This document shows, piece by piece, positions 6,239 to 8,686 of a stretch of 8,686 nt of DNA. The position numbers were made by a program, and so were the translations under genes. The notes below the pieces were generated by a model. It was not told where the DNA came from, did not search any database, and worked only from the letters and a program-made list of their open reading frames with translations. The stretch covers positions 1 through 8,686 of the forward strand of contig JASLEQ010000268.1 in NCBI GenBank assembly GCA_030151135.1, given 5' to 3'. The first letter of the stretch is position 1. Every line of letters starts with the position of its first letter. This DNA is from Candidatus Sulfotelmatobacter sp. GTDB lineage: Bacteria > Acidobacteriota > Terriglobia > Terriglobales > SbA1.

Positions 6239-7909
6239 TCACGCCGCCTTGTGGTCCCCGCGACGGAAGTTCTCAATCAAGCGCTCAGAGGTGCGCAATG
6301 TGAATGCAAGAATGCTGATTGTCGTAGTTTTGTCTGTGCAATTTAAGAACACGCTTGCATCGCACACGTAAAGATTCGCAACATCGTGCGCCTGTCCAAA
6401 CCGATTTGTAACAAATCTTTTGGGATCATTTCCCATTCGGCACGTTCCCGTCTCGTGCAGGCTCCAGCCCGGAATCTCTGGTCCATCTCCGGATCCCACA
6501 TATTCTCCTCCGGCTGCTTTGAGCACGTTGGCGCATATCTCTTTTGAGTGTTCCCACATCTTCAGTACATTCTCGTCCCACTCGAAATGAATGCGTGCCA
6601 CGGGAATTCCGTATGGATCTTTCACCTGAGGGTCAAGGTCCATGTAGTTCGAATCAGAACGCAACGTAGGCGCCTGAACCCCAAAACTTACCGGGGACGG
6701 ATAGCGTCGCTTGATCTCTCGCTTGAAAGATGTACCGAAGCCGTCGAGTTCACGCGCAAACCACGGAAACTCTGAGCAGCCGCCGTCGGGGTATACGGAA
6801 TAACCTCGAATGAATTTCTCTTCATGCGGATTGCTCAGATTCTGCCAGCGTGGCATCCACGAAATCGTACTGTCCGCCACGTGATCCGGAAAGCTCGGTT
6901 GGCCCATCAACTGCGGCAAATATCCTCGAGCTGACTCCCCGTAGAGATGGTCACATAAATTGCGCCCGACTTGCCCACTGGAGTTCGCGATACCATCCGG
7001 CCAGTGGCGAGACTTCGAGTTCAGGAGAATGCGGCTTGATTCGATGCATCCGGCCGCCACCACCACGGCGTGTCCATACACCTCAACTTCTTGCTTGGTG
7101 TCGCGGTCCATATATGCGACTCCAGATGCCCGACCGTTCTCATCCACTAATACATTCTTGGCCAGAGCGTTTGTCCGCAGCTCCAGGTTCTTCGTTGCCT
7201 CAGCCTTCGGCAATAGGAAATACGGGGAAGAGAAAAATGCTCCAACGTCGCATCCCGTTGTGCACTCGCCGCAGTAATGACACGCCGGATGCCCTTCGTG
7301 CGCCTGGGTCAGTTGGGCGCAACGATCCGGCAAATAAGGCACGTTCAGTTTCTGGCAGCCAGCCGCAAGAATATAGTCCAGACAGCGAAAGTTGAACGGC
7401 GGTAGATAGTGCCCATCCGGATTGCTGGGCCGATTCTGTATCGTGCTCGCCACTCCAATCATTTTTTCGACGCGTGTGTAGTAAGGATCAATCTCCGCAT
7501 ACGTCAGTGGCCAATCCACGTCGTGACCGTCCAGCGACGCCGCCCGGAAATCAATGTCCCCAAATCGCGCCGAGCTTCGTCCCCAAAAGTTCGTTTTCCC
7601 TCCCACACCCTTGCATCGCGGCCAAAACCATCTCGTCCCGGGAGCTGTCGTGAATGGAATCTCATGGTCCCATGCGGTCTTCGTGTATTCGTTATCCATA
7701 TACCCAAACGACTCGCTCTTTGGATCGCCCAGCCCCCGAAACTTCATGTCCCACGGCATGCGGTGATAACGAAAATCTTTCTCTGGATCGAGCTTCTGGC
7801 CCGCGTTCAGCGCACATACCTTTAACCCAGCTTCGCAGAGCGTCTTGATGGCCATGCCGCCGCCCGCTCCCGTCCCAATCACGATTACGTCGTAAGTCTT
7901 TTTGGGCAT
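6239..7909 (-). CDS. GMC-family FAD oxidoreductase with Fe-S-type cysteine cluster (sugar/glycoside dehydrogenase large subunit)
   Basis: The 556-residue flavoprotein has the FAD-binding GxGxxG near the N-terminus (Gly12, 14, 17), the second FAD motif GVGGKTNFWG (101-110), and the C-terminal motif HETGTCRMG with the expected catalytic His485. A cluster at Cys210, 213, 216 and 220 contains the CX5CX3C spacing (210/216/220) reported to bind a 3Fe-4S cluster in the Burkholderia cepacia FAD-dependent glucose dehydrogenase. The family also includes gluconate, fructose and glucoside-3-dehydrogenase large subunits. The second catalytic position, usually His or Asn, appears to be Thr528. There is no signal peptide. 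In this family the large subunit is carried across the membrane with its Tat-signal small subunit, encoded 10 bases upstream. It would oxidise a sugar, polyol or glycoside in the periplasm and pass electrons to the respiratory chain. Exact substrate unknown. Confidence 0.92.
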   Translation of the reverse strand: MPKKTYDVIVIGTGAGGGMAIKTLCEAGLKVCALNAGQKLDPEKDFRYHRMPWDMKFRGLGDPKSESFGYMDNEYTKTAWDHEIPFTTAPGTRWFWPRCKGVGGKTNFWGRSSARFGDIDFRAASLDGHDVDWPLTYAEIDPYYTRVEKMIGVASTIQNRPSNPDGHYLPPFNFRCLDYILAAGCQKLNVPYLPDRCAQLTQAHEGHPACHYCGECTTGCDVGAFFSSPYFLLPKAEATKNLELRTNALAKNVLVDENGRASGVAYMDRDTKQEVEVYGHAVVVAAGCIESSRILLNSKSRHWPDGIANSSGQVGRNLCDHLYGESARGYLPQLMGQPSFPDHVADSTISWMPRWQNLSNPHEEKFIRGYSVYPDGGCSEFPWFARELDGFGTSFKREIKRRYPSPVSFGVQAPTLRSDSNYMDLDPQVKDPYGIPVARIHFEWDENVLKMWEHSKEICANVLKAAGGEYVGSGDGPEIPGWSLHETGTCRMGNDPKRFVTNRFGQAHDVANLYVCDASVFLNCTDKTTTISILAFTLRTSERLIENFRRGDHKAA

Positions 7910-7919
7910 TTGTCTCAGA

Positions 7920-8531
7920 TCACGCTCGTGGGGCAGAGAGGTGCTTGTGCTCTGGATCGCCTTTGTGCGGACACTCGGGCGATTCCGAATAAAACTTCAG
8001 CGCGGGATTATCCAATTCTTTGTAGCCAATCTCGCTCGTGTAAAAACCCGTCACCGTATACTCGCGCATCAAGGTGAAGAATTTACGGCCATCTTCTTCA
8101 CCCGCCCGTGCCTTGTCCTTGAATCCCAACGGTTCGACGATCGAAATTTGTTGCTCCGACGAGGCTTCGACGAACTTCTTCCCTAGATTGCGCTCGCAAT
8201 GGGCGTCCAGCCACGCAAGTCCCAGTCGAAAGGGATATTGATGTTCCGGATCATGCGCGATCATGAAATCGATGAATTCGGCAACTCCCGCCTCGTTTGC
8301 CCCTGGCGTTCCGTCATTGGGGATGATGATGTCCGCCAGTCGCTCAACCATGGCGTACTCAGAAGAGGAGAAAAATTGAGGCTGATAAACCGCCGGCTTG
8401 CTCTGAGCGGCTTCCTTAACAACCTGCCCGCAGGCAAATCCCCATTTGCTGAATCCAGGGAAAGTCGCGGCAGTCGCCGCCATTCCCATGATGCGCAAGA
8501 TTTCGCGCCGATGTACTCCCTGTCCCGCCAT
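7920..8531 (-). CDS. Gluconate 2-dehydrogenase subunit 3 family protein with Tat signal
   Basis: This is the small subunit partner of GMC dehydrogenases. It carries the Tat export signal for the complex and supports folding or maturation of the large subunit. From the ATG at 8531 it has 203 residues, the usual size. The N-terminus shows a twin-arginine motif, HRREILRIMG (7-16), then an Ala-rich hydrophobic stretch (AATAATFPGF). Family blocks seen are LADIIIPNDGTPGANEAGVAEFID (65-88) and FFTLMREYTVTGFYTSEIGY (151-170), followed by a C-terminal tail rich in Cys and His (ECPHKGDPEHKH). The frame is open upstream to 8621, but that extension overlaps the preceding gene and runs through an inverted repeat, so I reject it. 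A GAGAGG lies just before the chosen ATG with rather short spacing. The GMC gene starts 10 bases after its stop, consistent with one transcript and a 1:1 complex. Confidence 0.92.
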   Translation of the reverse strand: MAGQGVHRREILRIMGMAATAATFPGFSKWGFACGQVVKEAAQSKPAVYQPQFFSSSEYAMVERLADIIIPNDGTPGANEAGVAEFIDFMIAHDPEHQYPFRLGLAWLDAHCERNLGKKFVEASSEQQISIVEPLGFKDKARAGEEDGRKFFTLMREYTVTGFYTSEIGYKELDNPALKFYSESPECPHKGDPEHKHLSAPRA

Positions 8532-8558
8532 GACCTCTCGTTTTACCCAAACTCTATC

Positions 8559-8579
8559 ATCCCTCGCGCGTCGAGGGAT
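8559..8579. repeat. Intergenic perfect inverted repeat (8-base arms, 5-base loop)
   Basis: In the gap between the isomerase-like gene and the Tat-signal gene, ATCCCTCG and CGAGGGAT form a perfect hairpin around a 5-base GC-rich loop. No T-tract follows on the minus strand, so it is not a classical terminator. It may be a dispersed palindromic (REP-like) element of the kind common between genes in soil Acidobacteriota, or a transcript-stabilising stem in the operon. Confidence 0.6.
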
Positions 8580-8592
8580 CTCTTTCCGCTCC

Positions 8593-8686
8593 TTACGAAA
8601 GATACTTGATCGTCGCCTCAACTAATTCCGCCGTCGGCTTGTACGGATCTCCCGGGGCATCGTACTCGATCGAACAGTATCCTTTA
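8593..8686 (-). CDS. C-terminal end of a probable sugar phosphate isomerase/epimerase (xylose isomerase-like TIM barrel); 5' part outside window
   Basis: Thirty codons are visible before a TAA at 8593-8595. The peptide runs KGYCSIEYDAPGDPYKP and then a terminal helix ending in YLS. A short beta strand with SIEY followed by a Gly-Asp-Pro-Tyr loop and a final helix is what I associate with the C-terminus of xylose-isomerase-like TIM-barrel proteins annotated as sugar phosphate isomerase/epimerase. In that fold the strand-end Glu often belongs to the metal site. Such genes commonly sit beside GMC/gluconate-dehydrogenase-subunit-3 pairs in sugar-oxidation clusters, which fits this position 61 bases upstream of the Tat-signal gene. 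Only a fragment can be judged, so the family call is tentative, but that this is a real coding end is likely. Confidence 0.55.
   Translation of the reverse strand, partial: KGYCSIEYDAPGDPYKPTAELVEATIKYLS

Noticed and set aside
8532..8621. Upstream extension of the Tat-signal protein
   Set aside because: It would overlap the preceding gene, run through the inverted repeat and bury the Tat motif about 37 residues in; the ATG at 8531 puts the motif at the N-terminus.

Overview
The window is a run of nine genes, all transcribed leftward (minus strand), plus a fragment of a tenth at the right edge. Coding density is very high. The largest gaps are about 40 to 70 bases, so no gene-free stretch exceeds 300 bases. 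No tRNA, rRNA, CRISPR array, insertion sequence or phage gene is visible. Gene content (Tat-exported gluconate-dehydrogenase subunit 3 with a GMC oxidoreductase, a sugar-isomerase-like TIM-barrel end, a split B12 mutase subunit, an acyl-CoA carboxylase) and protein style suggest a soil-type member of the Acidobacteriota. This is an inference from resemblance, not a proof.

In transcription order (right to left): the C-terminus of a probable sugar phosphate isomerase/epimerase (8593-8686); a Tat-signal gluconate 2-dehydrogenase subunit 3-like protein (7920-8531); a GMC flavoprotein with a cysteine cluster (6239-7909); a DoxX-like membrane protein (5819-6220); and a ChrA-type chromate transporter (4611-5810). 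The first three look like one oxidation module, in which a periplasmic sugar or glycoside is oxidised by a Tat-exported flavoprotein/small-subunit complex. No cytochrome c subunit is visible, and DoxX sits where an electron acceptor could be encoded.

The middle holds an exported RidA-family protein (4135-4569) and an AlkA-like 3-methyladenine DNA glycosylase (3474-4073).

The left third looks like an acyl-CoA operon: a stand-alone cobalamin-binding mutase subunit (2993-3412), an unrecognised 243-residue protein translationally coupled to it (2262-2993), a short crotonase-fold protein lacking both hydratase glutamates (1650-2249), and a nearly complete carboxyltransferase subunit of an acyl-CoA carboxylase cut by the left edge (1-1579). 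Together they suggest branched-chain or odd-chain acyl-CoA / methylmalonyl-CoA metabolism. The mutase catalytic subunit and biotin carboxylase are not in the window.

The best candidates for something undescribed are the unknown protein coupled to the B12 subunit together with the degenerate crotonase, and the cytochrome-less GMC/DoxX arrangement.
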